NCBI GenBank assembly: GCA_965214875.1
Contig: OZ243980.1
Location: 3,720,001 to 3,784,000, forward strand
From: CBDAUN01 sp965214875
Lineage (GTDB): Bacteria; Pseudomonadota; Gammaproteobacteria; Arenicellales; JAJDZL01
Length of the DNA: 64,000 nt
Direction: 5' to 3'
Shown one piece after another: positions 25,415 to 35,025 of the stretch (positions within the stretch are counted from its first letter, which is position 1; each line of letters opens with the position of its first letter). The notes beneath the pieces were generated by a model. The model did not search any database. It was not told the origin of the DNA and saw only the letters and a program-made list of their open reading frames with translations. The position numbers were made by a program, and so were the translations under genes.

Positions 25415-26716
25415 ATGGATAAGCTCATTGTGGATGGCGGAGTTCCGCTGCAAGGCACCGTTAAGGTTTCCGGCGCAAAAAATTCCGGGCTTCCGATTCT
25501 AATTGCCTCGCTGCTCACGGAAGAGCCGCTGATCGTTCGCAACATCCCGCATCTTCAGGATGTCACGACGACGCTCGATCTTCTTGGGCGCCTCGGTGCC
25601 GAAACGCAGCTTGACGAATCCATGGACATTGAAGTCAGCGCGGCGCATGTGGATAGTTTCCAAGCGGCCTATGAACTGGTAAAGACCATGCGGGCATCAA
25701 TCCTGGTTCTCGGCCCATTGCTGGCCCGCTTCGGACGCGCTGAAATTTCAATGCCGGGAGGCTGCGCAATCGGACAAAGGCCGGTCGATCAGCATATCGA
25801 AGGACTGCGCGCAATGGGGGCCGAAATTCAAATTGAAGGCGGCTACATCAAGGCCAAAGCCGCTCAGCTGACCGGCGCGCGCATTTTCATGGATACCAAC
25901 TCGGTCACCGGCACTGAAAACCTCATGATGGCCGCAACCATAGCCAAAGGCATGACCATGATCGAAAACGCGGCGCGCGAGCCCGAAGTGGTTGATCTGG
26001 GCACCTGCCTGATCGAAATGGGAGCGAAGATCGAAGGCCTAGGCACCGACCGCATCGAGATTGAGGGAGTCGAGCGATTGCACGGGTGCGAGCATGAGAT
26101 TATTGCTGATCGGATCGAGGCCGGCACCTATCTGGTTGCTGGCGCGGCAACTGGCGGCGATATCACGGTTCGCAAAATACAACCGGGCCATCTGACCGCC
26201 GTGCTGGACAAGCTGGTAGATTCCGGTGCGCTAATCACTTGCGGCACCGATTGGGTACGGGTCCAGATGGAGCGTGAACGGCCGCATGCGGTTGATGTGA
26301 CAACCGCCCCGTTTCCAGGCTTTCCGACCGACATGCAGGCCCAGTTTCTAATGCTCAATTCGATTTCCGACGGCACCGGCACCGTTACTGAGACTATTTT
26401 CGAGAACCGCTTCATGCATGTGCAGGAGCTTCGCCGAATGGGCGCGTCCGTGCTGATGCGCGGCAGCACGGCTGTTGTCAAGGGTGTTGAAGAACTTAAA
26501 AGCGCCCCTGTGATGGCCACCGACCTGCGCGCGTCCGCATGCCTGGTACTTGCCGGACTGGTGGCAAAGCCGCAGACGATCATCGAGCGGATCTACCACA
26601 TTGATCGCGGATACCAAACAATCGAAGAAAAGCTGGCGCAGCTTGGCGCACGCATACGCAGAGAGCATCACTATCAGCCAGAATCTGAGCGCGCGGCGGC
26701 ACGGCAGGTTGCCTGA
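25415..26716 (+). CDS. murA: UDP-N-acetylglucosamine 1-carboxyvinyltransferase
   Basis: The 433-residue enzyme performs the first committed step of peptidoglycan synthesis. The reactive Cys lies in PGGCAIGQRPVDQH at about residue 117, and KVSGAKNSGLPIL is the N-terminal signature. Length is normal apart from a short basic C-terminal extension. It precedes hisG, as in Pseudomonas. Confidence 0.97.
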   Translation: MDKLIVDGGVPLQGTVKVSGAKNSGLPILIASLLTEEPLIVRNIPHLQDVTTTLDLLGRLGAETQLDESMDIEVSAAHVDSFQAAYELVKTMRASILVLGPLLARFGRAEISMPGGCAIGQRPVDQHIEGLRAMGAEIQIEGGYIKAKAAQLTGARIFMDTNSVTGTENLMMAATIAKGMTMIENAAREPEVVDLGTCLIEMGAKIEGLGTDRIEIEGVERLHGCEHEIIADRIEAGTYLVAGAATGGDITVRKIQPGHLTAVLDKLVDSGALITCGTDWVRVQMERERPHAVDVTTAPFPGFPTDMQAQFLMLNSISDGTGTVTETIFENRFMHVQELRRMGASVLMRGSTAVVKGVEELKSAPVMATDLRASACLVLAGLVAKPQTIIERIYHIDRGYQTIEEKLAQLGARIRREHHYQPESERAAARQVA

Positions 26717-26776
26717 TCCCAAAATTCGCTCAGACGACATCCTTTCAAACACCCGATTCTTCTGGCGCTCTTGGCC

Positions 26777-27436
26777 ATGGTCGAAGCGAACGAGCAACTA
26801 TCGATTGCGATCGCAAAAGGACGGATTGTGCGCGACTGCCTGCCCATTTTGAAGGCAGCCGGTCTCAGCCCGAAGGACGATCCGCTTACCACGCGAAATC
26901 TCATTGTCGGGACTGATGATCCGGCGGTCAGCCTGATTTTGATACGCAGCGCCGACGTGCCGGCCTATGTGCGGCTGGGCGGTGCCGATCTCGGCATTGT
27001 CGGCAAGGATGTGCTGCTGGAGCAGCAAGACAGCAAGATCTACGAGCTGGCAGATCTGGGCATCGCGCATTGCAGAATTGTCGTGGCAGAACTCTGCGAC
27101 GGCCAAAACAGCAACCATGGCGATGCAATCGGCCGAGTCGCCACCAAATATGTGCATACTGCAAGGCATCACTTCGCGGCCAAGGGCGAAGCGGTCAATG
27201 TGATGAAGCTTAACGGCTCAGTCGAGCTGGCACCGCTATGCGGACTAGCGCGGCGGATTGTCGATCTGACGCAAACAGGAGCAACGCTTCGAACCAACGG
27301 GCTAAGGGAGCTTGAAACTATCGCCACGAGCAGTGCGCGGCTTGTCGCATGCAAAGCTTCGATGCGGTTCAAGGAGCGGCAGATGAAACAGATCGCGCAA
27401 CTGCTCGAACAGGCGGCGCAAGCCAATGCAGCTTAA
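26777..27436 (+). CDS. hisG: ATP phosphoribosyltransferase, short form
   Basis: The 219-residue HisG has the IAIAKGRIVRD start and the motifs DLGIVGKDVL and ATKYVHTARHHF. It makes phosphoribosyl-ATP, the first step of histidine synthesis. It lacks the C-terminal regulatory domain, so it is the short form, which normally needs HisZ; hisZ is not in this window. ATG 26777 is preferred over the TTG two codons upstream. It overlaps hisD. Confidence 0.95.
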   Translation: MVEANEQLSIAIAKGRIVRDCLPILKAAGLSPKDDPLTTRNLIVGTDDPAVSLILIRSADVPAYVRLGGADLGIVGKDVLLEQQDSKIYELADLGIAHCRIVVAELCDGQNSNHGDAIGRVATKYVHTARHHFAAKGEAVNVMKLNGSVELAPLCGLARRIVDLTQTGATLRTNGLRELETIATSSARLVACKASMRFKERQMKQIAQLLEQAAQANAA

Positions 27437-28730
27437 GATTGCTGAACTATCGAGCGATCAGCCGGATTTTGCTGAGCGCCTCGACGGTCTGCTGGAGCGA
27501 AGCAGCGAATTCGATGCAGAGCTCGATGCGGCTGTTCGATCTATTGTCGAGCGCGTGCGTCGCGAGGGCGACGAGGCGCTATTGGCCTTTAGCAGCGAGT
27601 TCGACGGTCTTGAAGTCGAGTGCGTCGAGCAGCTTGAAGTTGGCGAGGAAGAATGGAGCTTGGCGCTTGAGCGGACGGAGCCGGATGTTGTCGAGGCAAT
27701 CGCCCATGCAGCTGAACGGATACGAAGCTTCCATGAGCGCCAGCGTGAGAAATCGTGGGAATATGCCGACGACGATGGCTCGATGCTGGGGCAGCGGATC
27801 ACCCCGATTGAACGTGTCGGCATCTATGCCCCCGGCGGTCTGGCGGCCTACCCGTCGTCAGTTCTTATGGCCGCAGTGCCTGCTAAAGTTGCCGGAGTGG
27901 GCGAGATCGTCGTTGCCTCGCCGGCGCCAGAGGGACAAATCTCAGATGCGGTGCTGCAGGCGGCGCATCACGCTGGCGTTGACCGCGTGTTCAAGCTTGG
28001 CGGCGCCCATGCAATCGCCGCTTTAGCGCATGGAACCCAAACCGTGCCGAAGGTTAGCAAGATCGTCGGGCCGGGCAATGCGTGGGTTTCGGCGGCAAAG
28101 CGCCAGGTCTTCGGCCATGTCGGCATCGATCTGATAGCCGGACCATCGGAAGTGGTGATTGTCTGCGGCGCATCGGCGAACCCGCAATGGGCGGCGATGG
28201 ACATGTTTGCTCAGGCGGAGCACGATGTCGATGCGCAGTCGATCCTTATTTCCGATAGCGCGGAATTGATCGCCGATGTGCGCCGGGCAATGTCCGAAGC
28301 GCTGCCGCAGCTTGAGCGCAGCGAGATCGTCTCGCAGTCGCTAGAACGTCATGGCGCAATGATTCGCGTTGCCGATGCGGACATGATTCCTGAACTTGTG
28401 GACCGGATTGCGCCTGAACATCTTGAGCTGATGGTCGACAACGCGCGCGCGCTGGCCGACAAGATCAGCAATGCCGGCGCAATTTTCTGCGGCGCCTATA
28501 GCGCAGAGGTGCTAGGCGACTATTGCGCCGGACCGAATCATGTGCTGCCGACTTCTGGCGCAGCGCGCTTCAGCTCGCCGCTTGGGGTATACGACTTTCA
28601 AAAGCGAACCTCTTTGATCGAGTGCACCGCGCAGGGCGCGAAGAAGCTTGCGCGCACTGCCAGCGTGATGGCTGAGCAAGAGCGGCTTACGGCGCACCAG
28701 CGTTCCGCGCTTTGCCGCTTGCGGGCATGA
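27426..28730 (+). CDS. hisD: Histidinol dehydrogenase
   Basis: The 434-residue enzyme catalyses the last two oxidations of histidine synthesis. It has GIYAPGGLAAYPSSVLM, the zinc-site region DMFAQAEHDVDAQ and APEHLELM. The signature GPNHVLPTSGAARF is present. It overlaps hisG by 11 bases and hisC by 4, as a translationally coupled operon. Confidence 0.97.
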   Translation: MQLKIAELSSDQPDFAERLDGLLERSSEFDAELDAAVRSIVERVRREGDEALLAFSSEFDGLEVECVEQLEVGEEEWSLALERTEPDVVEAIAHAAERIRSFHERQREKSWEYADDDGSMLGQRITPIERVGIYAPGGLAAYPSSVLMAAVPAKVAGVGEIVVASPAPEGQISDAVLQAAHHAGVDRVFKLGGAHAIAALAHGTQTVPKVSKIVGPGNAWVSAAKRQVFGHVGIDLIAGPSEVVIVCGASANPQWAAMDMFAQAEHDVDAQSILISDSAELIADVRRAMSEALPQLERSEIVSQSLERHGAMIRVADADMIPELVDRIAPEHLELMVDNARALADKISNAGAIFCGAYSAEVLGDYCAGPNHVLPTSGAARFSSPLGVYDFQKRTSLIECTAQGAKKLARTASVMAEQERLTAHQRSALCRLRA

Positions 28731-29842
28731 ACGGCGGCTCTGACGGCAGCTTTGGAGCCGGCATGGCCGATCTGGTGCATCGCGAAATCCGCGAGCTGGC
28801 CGCATACCGCGTTGCGCCAAGCGACGGCATGATCAAGCTTGATGCGATGGAAAGTCCGTACGGATTCGACCCTTCGATCAAGCGGCAGTGGCTCGAAGCG
28901 CTTGGCGATATCGAAGTCAACCGCTACCCCGACCCGAACGGCGCCGAAATCAAGCGGTTGCTGGCAAAGGCGTTCAGCATCCCGGCTTCGCTCGGGATGC
29001 TTTTGGGCAACGGGTCCGACGAATTGCTGCAGCTGATCCAACTAGCGGTTGCAGGCGCTGGAAGATCAGTGATGTCGCCGATGCCGTCGTTTGCGATGTA
29101 CGAGATTATTGCGCGATATACGCGGGCGCGGTTTGTGCCGGTGGCGCTGGACCGCGATTTCAATCTGGATCAAGAGGCATGGTTCGAGACTCTGGCGCGT
29201 GAAAATCCCGCCTGCATCTTTTTCGCCTATCCGAACAACCCGACCGGAAACTTGTTCGACGAGTCGCTGATCGCGCAAACGGCTGAGCAAACGTCCGCTG
29301 CTGTTGTTGTGGACGAAGCCTATTTTGCCTATGCGCAAAAAAGCCTGATAGATCTTGTGCCGCATCACCGCAATCTTTTGATCCTGCGCACCTTGTCCAA
29401 AAGCGGCCTGGCAGGATTGAGGCTCGGGTATCTAGTGGGCGAGAAAGGCTTGATCGGCGAGCTTAATAAAGTGCGCCTGCCCTACAACATCAATGCGCTG
29501 ACAGATGCGAGCGTACGCTTTGCGCTGAATAGCTGGGACAGGTTCGATGCGCGCGCAAAAGACCTCATCGGCGAGCGCGAGAGGCTGGCGCAGCGCCTGC
29601 GATCCTTAGGTCAATTCGCGGTCTATCCGTCGCATGCGAACTTCATCGCATTTCGCTATCTTGACGGAAGTGCGGACTGGCTGTACGAATCGCTGAAGTC
29701 GCGCAAGATATTGATCAGGAATCTGCATGGCGCGCACCCGCTATTGGAGCAGTGCTTGCGAACAACGGTGGGCACGCCGCACGAGAATGAGGCGCTTGTC
29801 GAGGCGCTTGTCGGCGTACTTGATGAAAGGCATCGAGATTAG
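28727..29842 (+). CDS. hisC: Histidinol-phosphate aminotransferase
   Basis: The 371-residue fold-type I PLP enzyme has YPNNPTGNLF, VVDEAYFAYAQ and the PLP lysine in LRTLSKSGLAGLRLGY. It transaminates imidazole acetol phosphate. The ATG at 28727 overlaps hisD. Downstream the operon is interrupted for 2.3 kb by IS relics and a secreted-protein gene before hisB. Confidence 0.95.
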   Translation: MNGGSDGSFGAGMADLVHREIRELAAYRVAPSDGMIKLDAMESPYGFDPSIKRQWLEALGDIEVNRYPDPNGAEIKRLLAKAFSIPASLGMLLGNGSDELLQLIQLAVAGAGRSVMSPMPSFAMYEIIARYTRARFVPVALDRDFNLDQEAWFETLARENPACIFFAYPNNPTGNLFDESLIAQTAEQTSAAVVVDEAYFAYAQKSLIDLVPHHRNLLILRTLSKSGLAGLRLGYLVGEKGLIGELNKVRLPYNINALTDASVRFALNSWDRFDARAKDLIGERERLAQRLRSLGQFAVYPSHANFIAFRYLDGSADWLYESLKSRKILIRNLHGAHPLLEQCLRTTVGTPHENEALVEALVGVLDERHRD

Positions 29843-29858
29843 GGCCGTTACTCGAATT

Positions 29859-30565
29859 GTCCGGGTTTAGATCCATGTGAAACCGCCCGCATCCTCCCTT
29901 CGGACTGCGTCCTTCGGGAGGCGGGAGCGTAAAAATTTTTCAGGTAGCATGGTGCTTGATAGCCATCCATCAGCCGAAAGGCGGGAGAAAGCGCCATGCA
30001 AACCGAATATCCGCACCGCAAATTTTATCGTCTCGACGCGGTCCGCGACGAGCTTTCGCCGCAGGCCGCCGAGCGCTTCGACAGTCTCGCGCTGTGCGAC
30101 CGGCTTCGCCGCGAAGGCGCGACCGAAGCGACCGCCCTGAAGGCGATCGGCTGCTCCCGGGCGACGCCCTGCCGCTGGAAGCGACGCCTGCGCCAGCACG
30201 GCTTCGCTGCGGCGACCGCGGGCGGAAGCCCGGCCAGATGGTGCAGATCGACCACCTGAGCGTCGCCATCGAGGCCGGCTTCGCGGTCAAGGAGTTCAAG
30301 GCCGTCTGCCCGGTCTCGAAGCTTTGCCGCATGCGCGCCTGCTCGCTCGCCAACGCCGCCGGCCGATACGAGTTCCACCAGTCCTGCGTCGGCGAGCTGA
30401 GCGTGGGTGCTCTCAACGCCGAGCTGGCCGAATTCGAGCGCCTCTGCAACGCCTGCCGGCCGCATCAGGCGCTCGGACAACGCACGCCCATGCAGGCCGC
30501 ATAGCCGGAACTTCGACCAAAGCGCGCTTGCCGCCTGAAAAGTCTCATATGCATTGAACCCGTAC
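29859..30565 (+). mobile_element. IS481-like relic, copy 2, with both ends
   Basis: The copy spans about 707 bases. It has an imperfect inverted repeat of about 24 bases at both ends: GTCCGGGTTTAGATCCATGT at left, and the complement of GTACGGGTTCAATGCATATG at right. It encodes an N-terminal helix-turn-helix (RFDSLALCDRLRREGATEAT) from ATG 29996, a first catalytic Asp region (PGQMVQIDHLSV) in another frame, and the C-terminal GALNAELAEFERL. The stretch between KLCRMRACS and the repeat ANAAGRYEF is deleted, so the copy is non-autonomous. Confidence 0.75.
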
Positions 30566-30640
30566 AAAACGTATTTTTAGGGAACAAAACTGGGTATAAT
30601 TCAGACATGAAATGAGCAAACTGCATTGGAGGCAACCCCC

Positions 30641-31325
30641 ATGATCCGCTTCACCCCCCCCCCTCGCTAAATTAGCAACCTTCTTTCTGCTGGCAGTGCT
30701 TGCGGCGCCGTCCGCGGCGCAGACAGCCGTAACCAGCAGCGGGCGCGAAGGCCCGACCGCCTGCCTGAGTCAAGAAGAGATCAATGCTGGGAATATGCCC
30801 ATCACGGCCCTATCCACAACCAGCGTGACCTACACGGCACCGGCTATCACATGGAACGAATATGTCGGGCGGCTTGGCGATGTGCCAGCACCTGCAAATG
30901 CGAGAATAATCTTTACGGTTTACAACGTCGATGCAGGTGGTACAAAGCCATTCTTCATTAACCTTAACAGCGGTGGGCAGGCCAATGCCCTATCCAGAAA
31001 CGAAACTGGCTTGTCTGCGAAGACTCTTTACTATGTCGATGCCGTTGTTCATGCAGTAGGTGCAGACAATAACATAATCTCGAATATACCGACTCAGGTG
31101 TTTGCCCGGCGCTGCTTCATGACGGGCGGCACCTACACCATGAATGCGGCCCCTGGAACTGGAGCACAGGGTCATGAAAATAACTTTAACAGCGGGTGCT
31201 TCTCGATCAGCCCCCTGACCCAGCAGCATGTCCGCAACTGCTGGTGCGGGCGCAAGAACACCCTGCCCCTGTTCAGCTTGCCCCAGAACAACACCGATTT
31301 CCTGAACATGTGGGGATGCCGGTAG
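30641..31325 (+). pseudogene. Secreted protein interrupted at a C10 tract (probably phase-OFF)
   Basis: ATG 30641 has a strong GGAGG ribosome-binding site 8 bases upstream. It reads MIRF, enters C10 (30654-30663) and terminates at TAG a few codons later. One base fewer, or two more, would join it to AKLATFFLLAVLAAPSAAQT, a textbook Sec signal peptide, and then to about 200 mature residues ending FLNMWGCR at 31325. The mature part is Asn/Thr-rich with cysteines near the C-terminus (NSGCF, NCWCGRK). No family is recognised. I read this as a phase-variable secreted protein rather than a dead gene, because nothing else is broken. Confidence 0.7.
30654..30663 (+). repeat. C10 homopolymer in signal-peptide codons
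   Basis: Ten C residues lie 13 bases after the start codon of the secreted-protein gene. The gene would be in frame with 9 or 12 C residues, so the tract is a candidate slipped-strand switch. Confidence 0.85.
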
Positions 31326-31742
31326 CGGCAATGACAGCCTGACGCGGGCGCGGCGGCATCCGGGCTGTCCCGGTCGTTGCGGGCCGCCGCCCGTCTTCCG
31401 GAGGCTGGCGGCGCCTGCGGGCGCATTGTTGGATGCGCCGAAACCTCGTCGGCAAAGCCTGCAAGGGCATTGTCAAGCTGAGGCGCTGCCCGGGGGCTTG
31501 CCCGGCTGATGTGTTCGAATGCGCCGACCGCCGACTTCGCGATCCGCAGCTGCAACGATCCGGGTACCGGCCAGCACTTGCAGCCCGCGCCGGTCCCCGG
31601 CAATGGTCGGATCATTCAGTTTCAGTTGCCAAGAAACAGGCTATGCCGATTCACCCTATGCTCTCGAATATGGCCATGCCTCTGGTTGGTATCAGCTACA
31701 GATTATGCCGGGCAGTGTCGTTGTGCTATTCCCTGTGTCCGG
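31326..31742 (+). other. Decayed sequence, possible remnant of a second secreted protein
   Basis: The region between the secreted-protein stop and IS copy 3 has a plausible protein-like stretch around 31600-31740 (FSFSCQETGYADSP, ALEYGHASGWYQLQIMPGSV). Further upstream, NDPGTGQHLQPAPVPGNGR lies in a different frame. It may be the remains of another secreted gene cut by the IS relic. Evidence is composition only. Confidence 0.35.
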
Positions 31743-32077
31743 GTGCAGGCCGACGGCGGCAGCGAGTCCGCGGCCGAGTTCGAGACCGCCTGCCAGCGGC
31801 GCGGCATCGCCCTGTTCGCGCTGCCGCCCAAAAGCCCCAAGCATAGCGGCTGCGTCGAGCGCGCCAGCGCGGCCGGCCGCTACGAGTTCCACCAGTCCTG
31901 CGCCGGCGAGCTGAGCGTGGGCGCGCTGAACGCCGAGCTGGCCGAATTCGAGTGCCTCTGCAACGCCTGCCGGCCGCATCAGGCTCTCGGACAACGCACG
32001 CCCATGCAGGCGTATAATCGGAACTTCAACCAAAGCGTGCTTGCCGCCTGAAAAGTCTCACATGTATTGAACCAGTA
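31743..32077 (+). mobile_element. IS481-like relic, copy 3
   Basis: Only the C-terminal transposase part remains, from VQADGGSESAAEF through LPPKSPKHSGCVERA and HQALGQRTPMQAYNRNF, plus the right terminal repeat ending near 32077. The left part is missing; the junction is near 31743. It lies about 110 bases before hisB. Confidence 0.75.
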
Positions 32078-32188
32078 CAAAGTCGAACTATATTTGCTGG
32101 CAACTTATAATCTATCCTGCTTTTTGCGCCGCTAGCGGTTTCGCGGCGCTTTGCAGTGCGACAAAATGCGATTGAGGCACAAACTCAA

Positions 32189-32788
32189 ATGAGCGACGAA
32201 CGACGACGCGCCACGGTGCATCGCAAGACCAAAGAGACGGATATAAACGTTTCGCTGAATCTTGACGGCACCGGCAAGACTGAGCTTTCCACCGGATTGC
32301 CGTTTCTTGAGCATATGCTTGAGCAGGTTGCGCGGCACGGGCAGGTCGATTTGTCCGTCGAGGCAAAAGGCGACCTGCACATCGATGCGCACCACACCGT
32401 CGAAGACATCGGCATCACGCTTGGCGATGCGCTCAGCCGCGCGATCGGCAGCAAGGCCGGCATTGTGCGCTACGGACACGCCTATGTTCCGCTTGACGAG
32501 GCGCTGTCGAGAGTGGTGATGGATTTTTCAGGTCGCCCGACTTTGGAATACGATGTCGTCTATCCGCGTGCCGCAGTCGGAGGCTTCGATGTCGATTTGT
32601 TCCGCGAATTCTTTCAGGCATTGAGCAACCATGCAAAGATCACGTTGCACATCGCAAATCTCAGCGGACGCAACGCCCACCACATCGCCGAGACGGTATT
32701 CAAGGCATTCGGCCGCGCGCTTAGGGCGGCGGCGGCCATTGACCCGAATGCAAAAGGAGAGGTTCCATCTACCAAGGGAAGTCTGTAG
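32189..32788 (+). CDS. hisB: Imidazoleglycerol-phosphate dehydratase
   Basis: The 199-residue monofunctional enzyme has LPFLEHMLEQVARHG, the metal-binding DAHHTVEDIGI and the second motif SGRNAHHIAETVFKAFGRAL. It dehydrates imidazoleglycerol phosphate in histidine synthesis. ATG 32189 gives the usual N-terminus; the open frame continues 11 codons upstream. It restarts the his cluster after the mobile-element interruption. Confidence 0.96.
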   Translation: MSDERRRATVHRKTKETDINVSLNLDGTGKTELSTGLPFLEHMLEQVARHGQVDLSVEAKGDLHIDAHHTVEDIGITLGDALSRAIGSKAGIVRYGHAYVPLDEALSRVVMDFSGRPTLEYDVVYPRAAVGGFDVDLFREFFQALSNHAKITLHIANLSGRNAHHIAETVFKAFGRALRAAAAIDPNAKGEVPSTKGSL

Positions 32789-32838
32789 TTCGCCCGAACG
32801 TGCAGACCGCGCGCCCCTCGTGATGGAAGTGCAAGCAC

Positions 32839-33480
32839 ATGGCTGATATCGCCATCGCCGACTTTGGAACCGGCAACCTGCACTCGGTCTACAACGCATT
32901 TGAAGCGTTGGGCAACAAGCGGCGCATCGTAACCACGCGTTCAGCGAACGAGATACGAAGCGCGTCTCGGCTTGTGCTGCCAGGCCAGGGTGCGATCGGC
33001 ACATTCATGCAGGAGCTTGCGGACGACGAGACACGATCAGCTGTTGAGCAGGCTTTGGCGAGCAAGCCGGTGCTCGGCATCTGTCTCGGGCTTCAGGCCA
33101 TGTACTCGATCAGCGAAGAAGATGGAGGCATCGAATGCCTCGGCGTTCTCTCGGGCCGTGTTCGGCGCTTCAGCCGCGACTGGACCGACTCAGGCCGCAA
33201 AATCAAGATTCCGCACATGGGCTGGAGCGAAGTGCTGCAGCGATATGCTCATCCGCTGTGGAAGAATATTGCGGACCGCGCGCGATTCTATTTTGTGCAC
33301 AGCTACTATGCGGATGCGCAATGCGCATCTGAGATTGCGGCCACAACCGTATATGGCGCGCCGTTCACCTGCGCCGCGACAAAGGAAAACTTGTTCGCCG
33401 TCCAGTTCCATCCGGAAAAAAGTCGGCGCCACGGCTTGCAACTGCTTGAAAACTTCACCCGCTGGGACGGGCAAGCGTGA
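32839..33480 (+). CDS. hisH: Imidazole glycerol phosphate synthase glutaminase subunit HisH
   Basis: The 213-residue class I glutamine amidotransferase has GTGNLHSVYNA, the nucleophile Cys in GICLGLQAMY and the catalytic His/Glu in AVQFHPEKS. It supplies ammonia to HisF. It overlaps hisA by 4 bases. Confidence 0.96.
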   Translation: MADIAIADFGTGNLHSVYNAFEALGNKRRIVTTRSANEIRSASRLVLPGQGAIGTFMQELADDETRSAVEQALASKPVLGICLGLQAMYSISEEDGGIECLGVLSGRVRRFSRDWTDSGRKIKIPHMGWSEVLQRYAHPLWKNIADRARFYFVHSYYADAQCASEIAATTVYGAPFTCAATKENLFAVQFHPEKSRRHGLQLLENFTRWDGQA

Positions 33481-34226
33481 AGCTGATCCCCGCAATTGAT
33501 CTTAAAGACGGGCGTTGTGTGCGTCTTGTTCAAGGCCGCATGGGCGACGAGACGGTCTATTCGGACGACCCGCTGAGCCAGGCGGAGCGTTGGGTCGGCG
33601 CGGGCGCATCGAGGCTGCATATTGTCGATCTGGACGGTGCAGTACAGGGCAGGCCCGCGCACGCTGAAACGATCCGTTCCATCGTCGAAAGCTTTCCTCA
33701 GGTTGAAATCCAGATCGGCGGCGGCATCCGCACGGCCGAGTCCGCCGGCGAATATCTCGATGCCGGCGCGGCCTACGTGATCATCGGCACTAGGGCAGTC
33801 AAGGAGCCAGAGTTTATCTCGCAGTTGAGCGACCGCTACCCCGGCCAGGTTATCGCCGGCGTGGATGTCGTTGATGGCAAGGTCGCAATCGATGGCTGGA
33901 CCGATGCGCGGGCGCATGATCTTGTCTCGCTAGTGCAAGAGCTTGAGCGATGCGGCGCCGCTTCGATCATCTATACGGACATCAGGCGGGACGGGATGCT
34001 GATCGGCGCCAATGTTGCAGATGCTGCCGCGCTTGCCCGGCAGCTGACGGTTCCGGTCATCATTGCCGGCGGCGTCAAAGACATGGACGATCTAAGGCGG
34101 GCGATGCAGCGGCGGCAACAGGGGATCGGAGGCTTGATCGCGGGCAAGGCGCTGTATGAAGGCGCGCTCAATATAGGTGATGCCTTAAGCTACATCAGTC
34201 AGCAAATCGATAGCCGCTCGAACTGA
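33477..34226 (+). CDS. hisA: ProFAR isomerase HisA
   Basis: The 249-residue (beta/alpha)8 barrel has the catalytic Asp in IPAIDLKDGRCVRL, the phosphate site IQIGGGIRT and the second Asp in IYTDIRRDGML. It isomerises ProFAR to PRFAR. It is coupled to hisH and 13 bases from hisF. Confidence 0.96.
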   Translation: MKLIPAIDLKDGRCVRLVQGRMGDETVYSDDPLSQAERWVGAGASRLHIVDLDGAVQGRPAHAETIRSIVESFPQVEIQIGGGIRTAESAGEYLDAGAAYVIIGTRAVKEPEFISQLSDRYPGQVIAGVDVVDGKVAIDGWTDARAHDLVSLVQELERCGAASIIYTDIRRDGMLIGANVADAAALARQLTVPVIIAGGVKDMDDLRRAMQRRQQGIGGLIAGKALYEGALNIGDALSYISQQIDSRSN

Positions 34227-34239
34227 AGAGGATCGAGCA

Positions 34240-35025
34240 ATGCCGGTTGCCAAGCGGATCATACCTTGCCTGGATGTCGATGAGGGGCGCGTCGTCAAAG
34301 GCATCCGATTTGTCGATATCCGAGATGCCGGCGACCCGGTCGAAGCGGCGCAGCGCTACGATGAGCAGGGCGCAGACGAGTTGACGTTCTTGGATATTAC
34401 GGCAAGTTCGAGCGGTCGCGACACCATTTTGCATATTGTCAATTCCGTCGCGCGGCAAGTGTTCATTCCCTTGACAGTGGGCGGCGGCGTGCGCAGCGTT
34501 GAAAACATTTACGACTTGCTTAGCGCGGGGGCGGATAAAATCTCCATCAACACCGCCGCTGTGGAAAATCCTGAATTGGTTCAGGAAGCCTCGAGTCGGT
34601 TTGGTTCGCAGTGCATCGTCGTTGCAATTGATGCGCGTCGAGTCCCGGATTCGAATCCGTTGCGCTGGGAAGTCTATACCCATGGCGGGCGAAGGCCGCG
34701 GGGGCTTGATGCGCAGCGGTGGGCTGGGCGCATGTGCGAACTTGGTGCTGGAGAGATACTTCTGACCAGCATGGACCGTGATGGAACGCGGCTCGGATTC
34801 GATCTGGAGCTCACGCGATCGATATCGGACGCGATCGAGGTGCCGGTGATTGCATCTGGCGGCGTGGGCGAGCTGTCTCATCTTGCCGACGGCATCGAGC
34901 ACGGCTGTGCCGACGCAGTGTTGGCGGCAAGCATATTCCACTTCGGCGAATATACGATCGCCGAAGCGAAAGCGCATATGCGGCAGCGCGGAATCGAAGT
35001 ATGCGAGGTAAGCGAAAATGTCTGA
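34240..35025 (+). CDS. hisF: Imidazole glycerol phosphate synthase cyclase subunit HisF
   Basis: The 261-residue barrel has the catalytic Asp in RIIPCLDVDEGRVVKGI, the phosphate site TVGGGVRS, and LTSMDRDGTRLGFD with the second Asp. It closes the imidazole ring using ammonia from HisH. The end overlaps hisI by 8 bases. Confidence 0.97.
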   Translation: MPVAKRIIPCLDVDEGRVVKGIRFVDIRDAGDPVEAAQRYDEQGADELTFLDITASSSGRDTILHIVNSVARQVFIPLTVGGGVRSVENIYDLLSAGADKISINTAAVENPELVQEASSRFGSQCIVVAIDARRVPDSNPLRWEVYTHGGRRPRGLDAQRWAGRMCELGAGEILLTSMDRDGTRLGFDLELTRSISDAIEVPVIASGGVGELSHLADGIEHGCADAVLAASIFHFGEYTIAEAKAHMRQRGIEVCEVSENV

